DNA from: Chimonanthus salicifolius
Taxonomy: Eukaryota > Streptophyta > Magnoliopsida > Laurales > Calycanthaceae
Assembly (NCBI GenBank): GCA_013350335.1
Contig: CM023535.1
Location: 26,256,617-26,320,616, forward strand
DNA length: 64,000 nucleotides
Reading direction: 5' to 3'
Position numbers and translations under genes: made by a program. Positions 32,739 through 44,435 of this stretch are shown piece by piece; the stretch's first letter is position 1; each line of letters starts with the position of its first letter. The notes beneath the pieces were generated by a model, which saw nothing but the letters and a program-made list of their open reading frames with translations, was not told the DNA's origin and did no database searches.

Positions 32739-34460
32739 TGTAACGCCCCACCATTTCTCACTCGCTTCTTCCCGTAAATTCAGAGTCTATTTTTTTTTAT
32801 AACAGAGTAGAGTGATACAGAGCGGGACGTCACGACGCGAGCTAAGTTCGAACTTCCAAAGTCCGACCCTTAACTGGCCAACCCTATGTGTGTATGGACT
32901 CAGTCCAATAAAACGGTTCACACATAGCAATATCAACTTGCGGAATAAAATCAGGAGCTGCAGAATCATAACATCAAATTGCGGAAACATAATAGAACCA
33001 AGTTCTATTCCATTCAAATAGCAAAGTACGTCAAGTCTTGAATCATCATTATCATATTATAATTATTCAACAAAATATCCAACCATAGCAAATCCATCTA
33101 AGTTATTACATTCCGAAATCTGGATACTCTAAATACAAATCCCTGAGTATCTTAAAACAAAATATAAAACTAAAAGCGTTCCAAGCTCCTATGCTTATCC
33201 GTTTCTGCGTTTAGCATTTTCGTCGTTTCCTGCATCATCCACTAAAATGTGGAAGTAGGGCGTTAGTACAACACGCCCAGTAGCTATTCCAATTAGGGTT
33301 AACACATGGGTTAGTACCAACAATCCAGATATAATAAATATATCAAAACCAATTATAATAAATCATTCCATACTTTCAAAACATTTTATCCAAAACAGTG
33401 TATGATAATAGAGATCCAATCATACCGATAAAACCAGAAACCTTGCATGATAATAAAAATCATAATCATGCTGATTCAATGCCATGCCATGCTATCATAT
33501 GCAATGAGTCCCGCCCATCACAAAATATAGGATATACTCTTGATGGAATTCTCCTCATCAAGGTATCTTCCTGGTTGAATTCTCTTCGCCAAGGTCTTCT
33601 CTCTTGATGGAATTCTCATCATCAAGGTATTTCTCACAGTTGCCTTACGGACATTCCGACGGAGTGTGATCTCCGGTTACTTAGTATCCTCTTGATGGAA
33701 TTCTCATCATCAAGGTATCCCCTGATGGAATGCTCATGACCAGGGTCTTCATACATAGTATTCCTCTTGATGGGATTCTCATCATCAAGGTATTATACAT
33801 AGTATCCTCTTGATGGGATTCTCATCATCAAGGTATCCCCCACTAGTGCTTTACGGACGCCCCGACGAAGTGTGGGTCCCCGGTTACCTGTCATCCCTCA
33901 CATGCCATGCATGAGATGCAAATACCACATGCTATGCAATTATACAAAATCGTAGCATTTAAAAACTCATATTTAAAACACATGCTATTTTATCAAATAA
34001 ACATAGTATTTAAAATAACCATTTGAAACATATCCTTTGCAATATAAAATCATAAAAATAAGATAAAGACAATGTACATAAACCCATGGTTTCAAAGAGG
34101 TGGAATCCTACCAAGACCGTTAACGAGTGCTTGCGTCTTTCGTCCAATAATCGATCGCCGATCGCTCACCAGTTGCGAGATCCCGTTACCTTATAATATA
34201 ATATTAAGTCAACACCAAGTCCTACTTGATTTACAATATTTAAATCCATAAACACCAACTTGTGGGGTTCGGTCATACCTATGGCCGAGCCTCACCCTTT
34301 TTGTTCATTTACTCCATTAATTACCAAAATGCCATTGGTCCAAACCTTAGTTAATATTCTATTTATTTTAATCCAAAGTACATAACCCTAGGTTTGCCAA
34401 TCAATTCCCATGTTTAGATCCAAATACATAGATCCTAAACATCTAAGTTCTCCAAATACA
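32739..34460 (-). mobile_element. Solo LTR, 1722 bp, inserted in the RT coding sequence
   Basis: The ends are TGTAACGCCCC and CCAAATACA, flanked by an exact 5-bp duplication AGAGG (32734-32738 and 34461-34465). Removing the LTR and one AGAGG restores a continuous KDHFPLPFIDQM reading across the site. On the minus strand its 3' 1.5 kb matches the 3' part of the 4080-bp solo LTR at 48943-53022 (GCATGTGGTATTTGCATCTC, CGGGGACCCACACT, CGTCGTGACGTCCCGC). Its 5' part is much shorter than there. Confidence 0.85.
33538..33832. repeat. CTTGATG...CATCAAG hairpin array in solo LTR
   Basis: Seven copies of an approximately 25-bp unit of the form CTTGATGGAATTCTCATCATCAAG occur here, five good and two degenerate. 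They start near 33538, 33573, 33603, 33690, 33721, 33765 and 33808. Each can fold on itself. The related LTR at 48943-53022 has one such unit, near 52188-52212. Confidence 0.85.
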
Positions 34461-34651
34461 AGAGGGAAGTGATCCTTTCGAGTGGCAGTGCTCAGCTTTT
34501 AGTAGTCAATACAAACTCTCCAAGCCAATCGATTCCCATGTTTAGATCCAAATACATAGATCCTAAACATCTAAGTTCTCCAAATACAAGAGGGAAGTGA
34601 TCCTTTCGAGTGGCAGTGTTCAGCTTTTAGTAGTCAATACAAACTCTCCAA
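34396..34651. repeat. 128-bp tandem duplication across an LTR/pol junction
   Basis: Units 34396-34523 and 34524-34651 are almost identical. Each consists of the last 65 bp of the solo LTR, the AGAGG target copy and about 60 bp of RT coding sequence. The duplication must therefore postdate the LTR insertion. Confidence 0.9.
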
Positions 34652-35205
34652 CCCGTTTGGACACGGGTAGGAACTAGCTCATTATCCTCATTCTTAACTA
34701 CTGTCACACCAGATTTCTTTGGGACAACCTGTATCGGACTCACCCATGGACTATCAGAGATCAGGTAGATGATACCCGCCTCGAGAAGTTTTAAAATTTC
34801 GGCTCTTACCACGTCCTGCATTACCGGATTCACTCGTCTCTGTGGTTCTCTAGACGTTTTGGAGTTCTTCTCCAGGTGAATTTTGTTCATGACCACAGAG
34901 GGACTAATTCCTTTAAGATTGGCAATGGACCATCCAATAGCTTCTCTATGTTCTCTCAAAATAGCAAGGAGTTTAGACTCCTGCTCTGAAGTTAAATCGG
35001 AAGCTATGATGACAGGTAAAGTTTCTGATGGTCCCAAGTAAGAATATTTTAAAGTCTCAGGGAGTGGTTTGAGCTCTAATTTTGGTGGCTTCTCGATAGA
35101 GGGGACTGGTATAGATTGACTCACAGGGAGAGGTTCGAATTTCCTCGCTCTAACATCAACGTATGGTACTTCATTCAGTAGAGCGTTCACCTCTTGCTTA
35201 CCACT

Positions 35206-36053
35206 TTACTTGTAATCTGTGCCAAAGGTGGACAGTGACTTCTCGAATGGATCGTCGCAAATAAAGTGAAGAAAGGATTCTTCGACAGAACTCTGAATCA
35301 AATTAACCTCATATAGGTCATCTGTGCAGGGAGGTTGTTTACACAAGTTGAACACATTGAGTTCTGTCGTCAGATCTCCAAACGACAACCTAAGCATACC
35401 ATCTTGACAATTGATCACAGCTTTAGCGGTGGCCAAGAATGGTCGCCCAAGAATAACCGGAATATGCCCACTTTCGTTCTTAACAGGCTGTGTATCCAAC
35501 ACTACAAAATCGACAGGAAAGTAGAATTTGTCTACTTTCACCAGAACGTCTTCTATCACACCTCTCGGGATTTTCACAGAGCGATCGGCTAGCTGAAGTG
35601 TGATAGTAGTGGGTCTCAACTCTCCCAATCCTAACTGCTCATAAACAGAGTATGGTAGTAGGCTGACACTGGCTCCAAGATCTGACAAGGCCTTATCAAT
35701 ATCAAATGTACCTACGGCGCAAGCGATGGTTGGGCATCCAGGATCCTTGTGTTTTATTGGAAACCCTTGTTGGATGAGTGAACTCGCATTTTCTGCTAAA
35801 AATGCCTTTTTGGGAACATTGGTTTTCTGTTTCACCGTACAGAGTCTTTCAAAAATTTGGCATAGGAGGGTACCTGGTTTATAGCTTCAAGTAGAGGTAT
35901 ATTGATACTGACATGTTTAAATAACTCTAATATGTCACTATAGGGTACTCCTTTGTTAAGATTGGCTAACCTCTGAGGGTACGGAGCTTTAGGCACAAAA
36001 GTATTATTAGCAGGTGCTTCAGGTGTATTTTGGACAGAAGATGGACTAGGCAT
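35206..36053 (-). pseudogene. Retropepsin-like protease region of the gypsy polyprotein
   Basis: After the linker sequence (FVPKAPYPQRLANLNKGVPY, EAINQVPSYAKFLKD) a stop near 35833 interrupts the frame. A 209-residue frame then carries the aspartic protease with catalytic DLGASVSLLPYSVYEQLG and the later strand VILGRPFLATAKAVINCQDG. It would process the polyprotein. DLGA instead of DSGA is usual in this lineage. It lies between gag and RT, as expected for Ty3/gypsy. Confidence 0.85.
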
Positions 36054-36215
36054 GTCCTTTTGATGTTTTGGTTGGCCAGCTGTCTGGTTTTCCTATTGTT
36101 TAGGCTGTTCGACCTTGTTATCTACCTGCCTCCCAGACCTCAAGGTAGTGATGGATTTAACGTTGTCTGAGTTAGATGAAGAAACCTCATTATGTCCCTT
36201 GGGATTTGGGATAGG

Positions 36216-37394
36216 CTAAGTGGGGAACTTGCCTTTCTCCCTATTTCCTATCGCGGTAGCTAATTGCCCAAGCTGTGTATCAAGCTCGTGCATAGCCTGT
36301 TGGGTGGACTGCATGAACTGCTGCAACGTATCCTCGAGAGAGGGCTTACGTTGTTGAGATGGACCGAACTGATAAGATGGATTTGGCTGGGGTGGATGAT
36401 TTTGAGATGGATGGTATGGTTGGTTCTGAGGTGGTTGTGGAGGTTGATATGGCTGACCTTGATATTGAGGGGGTCCTTGACCTACTGGAGGTTGATTCTG
36501 ACACCATGAAAATTTGGATGATTTCGCCAATTAGGATTGTATATGGCAGAAAACGGGGTTCCCTGTTGTCTTCCAAAATTACTGAATGCGTTGGCCTGCT
36601 CGGTTGAGCTTCGATCCTAAGGAAGGACAGTTTTGGGCAGTGTGTTCTGGGTTAGAACACAATGAGCAAATCTCAGCATGCATTCTTAATGATGGGTTCA
36701 TCGCCTGAGACATCGCTAAAACATCTACTTTTTTCGTTAGGTTTGAGATCGCAATCTTAACCTCAAAGTCATTGTTAACTTCGTACAAACCTCCTCTCTT
36801 TGATGTTTGTGCTGAATTCTTTCTTTTGGAGAAGTACCATCGCTGAGAACTTTCCGCCAATGATTCTAAGAAATTCCATCCATTGTTTGTAGTTAGCTGT
36901 AAAAATTCCCCACCCTTCATAGACTCTACCATTGTGCGGTTCAATGTGGTTATACCATCATAAAAGAATTGTACGAGTCTCCCTGTTTCATAGCCGTGGT
37001 GGGGACATTTACTCAACGAATCTTTGAATCTTTCCCATGACTCAGAGAATTGTTCGCCCTCCTTTTGATAAAAGTTTGAAATTTCTTTCTTGAGGGCGTT
37101 AGTTTTTTATACAAGGAAAAATGTATTCAAAAATTTGTTGGCCAATTGATCCCAAGTTGTGATGGAGCTTGCAGGTAGAGAATTTAGCCAAGATTTCATT
37201 TTTTCTTTGAGAGAAAAAGGAAATAAACGAAGTCTAATGGATTCATCAGTGATGCCTTGAAGTTTAATGGTGGCGCAGATCTCTAAGAATTCCTTAACAT
37301 GTAGGTAAGGGTTCTCACGATCAAGCCCATGGAATGCAGGTAAAAGATGTAACAGAGCTGGTTTGAGTTCAAATGCCATTAGTTGCTGGAACAA
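36216..37394 (-). pseudogene. Athila/Tat gag with CCHC knuckle, frameshifted
   Basis: Starting near 37394 (MFQQLMAFELKPALLHLLP), the retrotransposon gag core follows: ENPYLHVKEFLEICATI, LRLFPFSLKEKMKSWLNSLP and SSITTWDQLANKFLNTFF. A stop lies near 37107. The rest continues as ESWERFKDSLSKCPHHG and CSLCSNPEHTAQNC, a single CX2CX4HX4C zinc knuckle. A frameshift near 36580 leads into a Pro/Gln-rich tail (PPQPPQNQPYHPSQNHPPQP), which ends at a stop near 36216. It would form the virus-like particle core. At least three breaks make it non-functional. Confidence 0.85.
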
Positions 37395-38474
37395 CTATGC
37401 CTGATGGTGTGTTGGATGTGACTGGTGAGAAGTAGTGTTGGAGGGTTTTCTCTTCGACTCTTTATTCGACCATGTTAGGTGATGGTGGTAGTGAAGGTGG
37501 ATTCTCTATGTCTAAGACTGAGCTGGACTGAGCTCCGGACACAACGATCGGTAAATCGATGGAAAACGCAACTCAAACCAATCGATTGTTAGAGTCACGA
37601 ACCCAATAATTCATACACAGACATGATCATTCACGTTCAATCAAATCCACACAAAATATGACCTAAACCTAGACTAACACAGGGATCCTAATGGACATGA
37701 ACAACCTAAACAATGGTTCTAGATTGATTTTAATTGGGTAATGCATGAACCAATTTTTACTAATCTTTTTTTTTTTTTTTTTTGAATTTTTCTATTTGTG
37801 AATGCAAACCTAAGTTACCAATGCAAGATTCAAGCAAATATGAAAAGAATAAGCAAACAATTTAACCTAATACATGAAGTAGCAACCTAAATGCATGAGC
37901 AAATTAAATATGTAATTTTTTTTTATGCAAAATAAATGCAAGACAACCTAACAAAAACTATATGAATGCATGAAAATTAAAAATTAAAGAAAGAGATTGA
38001 ACGCGTGTACCTTGGCTTTTTGTTTTTATTAGCAAGCACAATTTTTTTATTTTTTTTAGCAAATTTTTTTTTCCGCAAGAATTTTCAAAGCACCTGCACA
38101 AAACAAAACTCAAAACCATGGTGAAGCATTTAATCAAATAAAATATGCATGATTCCTAAACTAAATGCAAATTTCCTAATATTATAAATAGTAGAGGAAA
38201 TTAAATGATTGTAACCTAATTAAGTACTCTAAATTAAATTAAGACCATAAAAATTTCTAAATTAATATCCACCAAATTAATCCAAATCAGATTTTCAAGT
38301 AAGTTCAAAGTTGTTCCATGATTTTTCAAAAAAAAAAAAAATTCGAAACTGTAACTGGAACATTCCAAATTTAGATCCACTTTCTAAAAATAGAACATGA
38401 CTAAATTGGATTTAAAATTCGAAGATTAGAAAATGCTAAAAATAGAAACTAGATAATTTTTGGAAGTTTCTAAA
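37395..38474 (-). other. Gypsy 5' leader (untranslated region)
   Basis: This AT-rich non-coding leader has long T and A tracts. It matches the leaders of the two LARD-like elements at 59340-60226 and 62700-64000 (ACGGACACAACGAT, TATACACAGACATGAT, AAATATGTAATTTTTTT). It stops about 230 bp before the expected primer site, at the insertion junction. Confidence 0.75.
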
Positions 38475-40086
38475 AATTTTGTGTCTTTGTCTTTGTCTAA
38501 AAAAAAAAAATCTTTGATTAATATGTGGATTAAAATTTTTACATCATGTTTTTCCATTTGAATTTTGTGAAAATTATGCTTGGAAAATCTTTACACTAGC
38601 CATATTAATGTTAGCTGAAAAGGATGAATATTCATGAGTTAAGTAATTACCGGATGAATACCAGTGGAGACTTGTGATCCAGTGAGCTTTTGAGCCAGTT
38701 GATTTTTCTGAGGGATTATAAGTAATTCTTAAATTTCATTGATGTGCGCGTTACTATTTGTTGATAGATCTCATTATTCTTTATTTTGGTCAAATACTGA
38801 GAACGACATCAAAATTGGATTATTACATCAGAAATTTTTCTGAATTTATTTGAAACAATTAAATATTCATAAGAACCTTAGGAAGTGATATAGGCCATTA
38901 TTTTGGACTGTTTGAACCTTTCAAGCCTACCTATTTTTTGTCATGTATTATCATGTTAGTTTCCACTTTTAAGCTTTGAATATAAATTTAGCCTATTTTT
39001 ATTGATTAACCATGTTATCCATACCCAACTCCGGTTGTGGAGTTTGAGCCTACTTTGAAAAAATCTGTGACCTATTCTAAGGACCCAAGTAAGGTTAGAG
39101 ATGATTGTTATTGGGATGGTACTCTAAGAAAAGTATGGCAGTTGAAAAAGAAAAGAAAAAAAAAGCATCAAAAGGAAATGAAAAAAGAAAAGAAAGGGAA
39201 CATCCATACATCATAAATGAAGGATGTGAAAAAAAAAACCAGTGAAAAAAAAAAAGAATTGAATTTGAAAAGAAAAGAAAAGAAATGCTTTGAAGATTCC
39301 GGGTGCTAAAAAAAATAGAGGAAGCAATATCCCATTATAAAATTTTGAAGACCTCTAACTTTTCTATTCAAAGTATTAATCTTAGAGTCTTGTTATCCTT
39401 CTTTTATATGACCCAGTCCTAAGCCACATTTCGTCCTATTATGAAGTCCTATTGATCCTCAGTTAATATGATATTTAAAGTGGAGAATAAATGATGAAGA
39501 ATTATGGTATATTATTTCAACGTTCTCAGAAAAATTGCATCCATTCATGAGATCTATATTTTTCTTTGATATTATCCATTTTTTTATGATAAATATGTGA
39601 GATATTTGTATTTGAGAAAATTATTCCGCTCACATATACTTTTGAGAGAAATTTAACCCATTCTATGAGCGAAAGTCTTTGTGAGAGATATATCTGGTGA
39701 GATTTGGAGTCGAAGTGTATTTTCAGCTGGTGGTTACCCAACTTGTGTTTATTTTGAAAAAGAAGGTTATGTTAATATTTAGCTATCACACACTACATTC
39801 TGGGTATAAATTTTGTAAAATAATTTTGGAGTTGTATGATGTTTAAATTTTACTTTGGATATTTTTACTGAAATTTGATGTTTGTGGGTATCATCACTGG
39901 AAGCCCTCACGAGACTATAACTCGTCCACTAGTAGTGAGCTAGGGGTTTAAAGGCTTGTTGCATATGCTAAATGCAATCGACAGTACTAGCGAAAGTGGT
40001 GTAGATTAGTTGTATATTAGGATTAGTTTAGAATTTTAATTTTTTGTTTTGCTCGAGGACTAGCAAAATCTAAGTTTGGGGGTATT
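38475..40086 (+). other. 3' non-coding region and PPT of the plus-strand gypsy element
   Basis: This continues the plus-strand element interrupted at 28524. Bases 38518-39880 are an inverted copy of 28525-29894. It ends in a polypurine tract (AAGTTTGGGGGTATT, about 40072-40086) before the LTR. It also contains the conserved CTCGTCCACTAGTAGTGAGC and CTCGAGGACTAGCAAAAT shared with the LARDs. The open frames in it are antisense to T-rich tracts and not real. Confidence 0.8.
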
Positions 40087-40333
40087 TGATGAGCACAAGA
40101 AAATGATTGTTTTACCCTTGATATTTAGATTAGTTAGCTCTTAAATTTTGTATATATTATATAATTAATGGGATTTTTGAATTTTGCAGTAAAAATGGAG
40201 ATTTTAAAGAAAAGAAATTAAAATGGAAGAGAATTGATAGAAAATGTGCTTAATACAAAAGGGCCCTGCAAACCTATCATTGGAGTCCAGCCTCAATAGT
40301 TTTGGGCCTTCAAAACTCATAAGTCCAAGCACA
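40087..40333 (+). mobile_element. Truncated 5' part of Athila/Tat LTR
   Basis: The sequence begins TGATGAGCACAAG directly after the PPT, as expected for a 3' LTR of this family. It is cut after 247 bp, where duplicated block B begins at TTTCTGCTCGTG. Confidence 0.75.
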
Positions 40334-42163
40334 TTTCTGCTCGTGCATCTGTATCTCCTCTGTGTTCAGATCTCCCCACAGTTGCCCATCTTGACGCTGT
40401 TTGATACCCGAGCCATCGACCACGAACCCATATCTGATGTTTGACAAAGTATTCTTTTCATATCTAAGAAGCCAATTGTGGAATTCTCAACCCCTGCACC
40501 CGTTTCCTCTCACTTCTTCACGGTTGATCTGCTACTGCTCCATTAGATGGTGTCTTTGTGTCGTTGGATTATCTAGTTATTAGTTTTTCTCTTTAGTTCA
40601 ATAATTGTAAACTCAAGCAGTGAACCACTTAAGTTTAGGATGGAATGTTAGCATAAGTTACAGTTAATATGTAGTTAGGTTTCTAAGTTTGGGTTAATCT
40701 CTATTAAGAGAAATTAGATTAGAGTGTGAGTTTAATTAAAATATCCCTAGGGTTGGCTAAAGGCTATATATCTGTGTGTGTGTGTGTGTGCGCGTGTGTA
40801 TAGTTTTTTCCATGGTCAAATGAAATAGTAAATTCAATAAGTCGACTCCAAATAAATGAGAGTTCTATATTTGATGATGATGATGATTATATTCAATTAA
40901 ATATAAATAATTTGTTATTATTTAATACAATAACCTGTAACACAGCTATTGAGAACTCATTGTTATGACCTAAAACTTTTGAGTTTAAGTTTCATGGACA
41001 ATAGATAAACCAACCTGCTAAAAAAAATATGCTACATCCAAACATAAATATCAACTCCAATTTATCATCATTTTAGTCGAAACTTAAGATATTTATTTTG
41101 TAGTTCATTTTTTAACGTTCAATGATATTTATTGGAGATCCTTATGAAGGGCTAAGATGATTTATTGATGAAGTTAATTGGGTTTATGCTGTGAAAAGGG
41201 AGTGATTAGACTTAAGATGAAAAACCACCATGAGATGAGTTGAATAAATTGCACGGACTAAGAATATGTATAAATAAACCCGCTGAGTGTATCTCAAGGT
41301 TGGTGTATAGTCCATGTCCCAAAAATAACCCAATGTCGAAATTATGTTGAATGTACGAAACGTAATGGAATGTGATATGCTGTTATCATTGTAAAATTAT
41401 GGTTATTATGTGATTATGACATATATGTTGCCTATGTAATTGTTGTAGCGCCCCTCCTTCTCTCCCTAATTATCAGAGTAATTAATTAATAATAATTAAT
41501 AACGGGACGAGAGGGGAGAGCACCACGACACGATTCAAGCCCAAATCTGAAGATTTCATCCTCGACTAGCTCAACTAGTGCGTGCACATGGAAAGAGTCC
41601 ACGTATACTTGGCAACACAATAACTTAAAATTCTGCCGAATTATGTACATTCTTTTGATAAACAAGATACAACCATCTTTAATCCAAAGCAAAGCAATAG
41701 TTATCCCATCAAATTTATTTCTCACATAAAAGGTTTAACAATCTCACTAGGAGTTCATACATCCTCAAATAATTTCTCAAACACATAACTCCCTCATAAT
41801 TATTTAGTTCGCTACTAATATTAAAATAACAAGACTCTACGAAATCCTTCATCTTGTCTCCATCCTCGTCTGCGCCTGGCTGTTGCTCGGTCCAGCCTCA
41901 TCACCTTTCTCCCTTCCTGTATTAGTTTCTAAATGAAGAGAGTATTGTGGGCTTAGTCAACTTCCAATAGGAATTCCCATCGAAGTGGGTACCAATATGT
42001 GATATATATAAAATCGATGGAAAACATGTATAAGTTCTTCATATCATATAATTCAATTGAAAATCATCCCTATCCCATATTTCAAAATCAGTTCATATCT
42101 CATATTTGTAAAGCATTTAAAACAGCTTTATAATCATTTCATAAACTAAATCATAATCATAAT
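40334..42163 (+). repeat. Segmental repeat B (copy of 16196-18113)
   Basis: This block repeats the end of the TRIM interior, a TRIM 3' LTR lacking its last bases, the LINE flank and the beginning of a large LTR. The TG tract has expanded to include CGCG. About 105 bp present in A after this tract are missing. Confidence 0.85.
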
Positions 42164-44435
42164 ACTTTCAATAACTCATCAAATCAATATGATGCAAATG
42201 CTATGGTAACATGAATTGATGCAAACCCCTCTAATGCCCACGCATTTCTCTCTATCTTACTCTCGTCAAACAGTTACAATCATTGGTCATTATATTCGTA
42301 GCTTTCCTGGGGCACCAGATGGGAGCTAATACCCAATACTAACATTTTAACCGGAATTACCGGGGGAGTACTAGACACCCATACTCTTGCGCAGGTTTTG
42401 AGACTTCTTTTGACCCTTAAGCTTTTTACCCAATAAATATTGCCATACATTGTAACCCAAGGACGTGGCCATACAGAATAATTATTTTATTTCAATTATC
42501 AGGTTAGAGTTTTATCATCTCATAACATTTGAATCAACTATTCCCATCCCACATAAGATGCATGATTTCATGCCTATGTATCGATAAATCATACAATTCA
42601 TGCATTGAAACCGAATAATCATTCAATATACATAATAATCATGTGATACTTCAAGAAAGTAGGAAAAACCTACTTGATCAATAGAATTCTACGAAGGAGT
42701 GACTACAGGGTACGTACAACTCCTAGATCACCCTCTGATCCTCTAGTTGTGTCCATCAATCAAAACAAACCGTACAATCAGTTCATGTTCATGTTTTCCA
42801 AATCTATAGTTATTAATCTCATTAATCTTCAAATTAGTGTGTCTCCTTAAATCTAAATTCTTGTCCAAACCAACACTGTGGTCTCGGAACTTGGATCGTC
42901 AGTTCGGAACTTCCGAAGCTTGTTCCGAAGCTTCGGATCATCAAGGTCTCCTTTGGATCATTCCGAAGTACATCTGTTTACTTTTCTACTCGGAACTTTC
43001 CATCGGTACTTCCGAATCGAGTTCTGAGGGTTTGGCACTTTAGGTCCTCTTTAGGTATTTCCGAGAGACTTACTGGTTTCGGTTTAAACAACACAGCACT
43101 TGGAACTTAGTCTCGGTACTTCCAAGCCATGTTCTGAGACTTTGGATCTACAACTATTCCCTCGGTACTTCCGAGGCTTATAGATTTCATTTCTGTATCT
43201 CAGTGCTTGGAACTTGGCCTTTGTACTTCCGAGCCATGTTCCAAGACTTTGGAACTACTAACCCTCTCTCAGTCCTTCCGAGAGAGTTACTGACTTTTTT
43301 CATATAAAAGTGCTCGGAACTTGGCCTCGATACTTCTTAGCCATTTTCCTAGATCTCAATTCTCATATGGACTTAACCATATTTTCTAAGTTTTCTTTCT
43401 GATTTCACAATGCTCGGAACTTGGCCTTGAAATGACCGAGCCCCGTTCTGAGATAGTAATCCTTCCGAGGGTTCTTGGAACATTGATGTTCCCTCGGATT
43501 GTTCCGAGCTTGTCTCGGAACTGTCTTCTTCAAACAGTCACTCTGCAGAAACTGCAGAGTGCGAACCTAATTCTCTGAACTCGGGATTCACATAAAGGTA
43601 GGGTATTTGACCCATTCCTTAAATCTAACCTTTCAGATTTATTCCCTATGTGATTACTCACGTCTTAGGCATTAATCTTCATAATTTAATGTATAATTTT
43701 ACAGATTTGAACCCGATTCCTGAATTAGGGAGAATATCCGACAATTCCCGAATCGGCCATATTTTCATCCCATTAATCTGAATTCGTCCAGGGTTGATTC
43801 TAAATCACCCTAGACTTTAATTTAAATCTAACTATTCAATTTATAAATCGAACCAACCTTAAACGATGATTTCCGTAATCCCTTCCTTTTTCCTTCTTTT
43901 CCTTTCCTTTCCTTCTTGATTCCTTCCTCGCATTTCCTTTTTAGCTTTCACAGTAGGGAGATGGGTTTCTCAGTGGAGATTGGAGTACTGCCGTGTGAAG
44001 AAAGGAGAGGAAGAGGAGTGTCGTGCGAATATAAAATAGAAGTGGAACTACCGTGCACACAGTGGGGAAGTGGGGAAGTGTCGTGCGCATGGAATGTGGA
44101 AATGTGAGGGTGTCGTGCGCATAAGATAGGGGAAGATTGGAACTACTGTGTATGACTTAGTCATACAGTGTGTTGGTTTTTCCATTCCCCTTTTTGCCCT
44201 TAAGCCATTTACGTATGCCATTTGCATCCTTTCCACGTGTCATGGCATGTCACCGCCAATGTGGCATGACGCCACATCACCGATTCCAATTAAATTAATT
44301 TCATAATTTAATTCTTCTTAATTTTTCAATTAAATACACCACCTCTCTCTTAATTAACTGATTAATTCGCATTAATCTCAATTAATTAAAATAAAATTTA
44401 ATTTCAATAATTTCTAAAATTTAAGGGCGTAAAAA
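41444..44435 (-). mobile_element. Solo LTR, 2992 bp, copy B (complete)
   Basis: The left end is TGTAGCGCCCC and the right end a degraded TTAAGGGCGTAAAAA, where GGGCGTTACA would be expected. A 5-bp duplication ATTGT is at 41439-41443 and 44436-44440. The first 720 bp match the truncated copy A. The style of ends and interior hairpins places it with the other large gypsy-type LTRs here. Minus orientation is inferred from the shared GGGACG/GAGCGC-CACGAC motif near the left end. No host gene is seen inside; the frames at 42837-43043 and 43916-44236 run across repeats and short motifs. Confidence 0.75.
42886..43515. repeat. TCGGAAC/GTTCCGA and CTTCCGAG motif cluster in solo LTR
   Basis: About 630 bp contain more than twenty CTCGGAACTT, TCGGTACTTCCGAG and GTTCCGAG-type words in alternating orientation. 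Many pair into short hairpins, for example TTCCGAAGCTTCGGA. The arrangement parallels the cluster at 24660-24950 with different arm sequences. Confidence 0.75.

Larger units (their letters stand above)
31682..35205 (-). pseudogene. Reverse transcriptase-RNase H, split by a solo LTR and deleted at the active site
   Basis: The N-terminal part (35190-34627) has the usual approach to RT: REHREAIGWSIANLKGISPS and SPWVSPIQVVPKKSG. RT resumes after the inserted LTR with HFPLPFIDQMLERLAGH, CFLDGYSGYNQI and RRMPFGMCNAPATFQLCM. The next expected block, containing the YMDD/FMDD catalytic box, is missing: about 50 bp are deleted near 32520, which also shifts the frame. RNase H follows (32470-31826): WSVPFEIMCDASNYAVGAVL, YSTTEKELLAVVFALDKF and VIIYSDHAALKYLL. 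A stop near 31825 separates it from integrase. The enzyme cannot be active. Confidence 0.9.
28525..38474 (-). mobile_element. LTR-less Athila/Tat internal segment inserted in inverted orientation
   Basis: Read on the minus strand this is leader, gag, protease, reverse transcriptase, RNase H, integrase and 3' region, without LTRs, primer site or PPT. It splits a plus-strand element of the same family between its 3' region parts (28524 and 38518). About 41-43 bp of the target occur on both sides (28482-28524 and 38475-38517). The left join shows shared TTTCAGCA sequence. The segment contains a later 1.7-kb solo LTR insertion. Bases 28525-29894 are the 3' non-coding region and form an inverted repeat with 38518-39880. 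Confidence 0.8.

Noticed and set aside
33538..33832. CRISPR-like appearance of regularly repeated about 25-bp units.
   Set aside because: Spacers are not uniform, the units are self-complementary hairpins, and the context is a plant LTR with target duplication.
43916..44107. Short plus-strand frame preceded by T-rich sequence, suggestive of a host exon.
   Set aside because: It lies inside the 2.99-kb solo LTR, contains repeated GTGTCGTGCG-type words, and has no domain.
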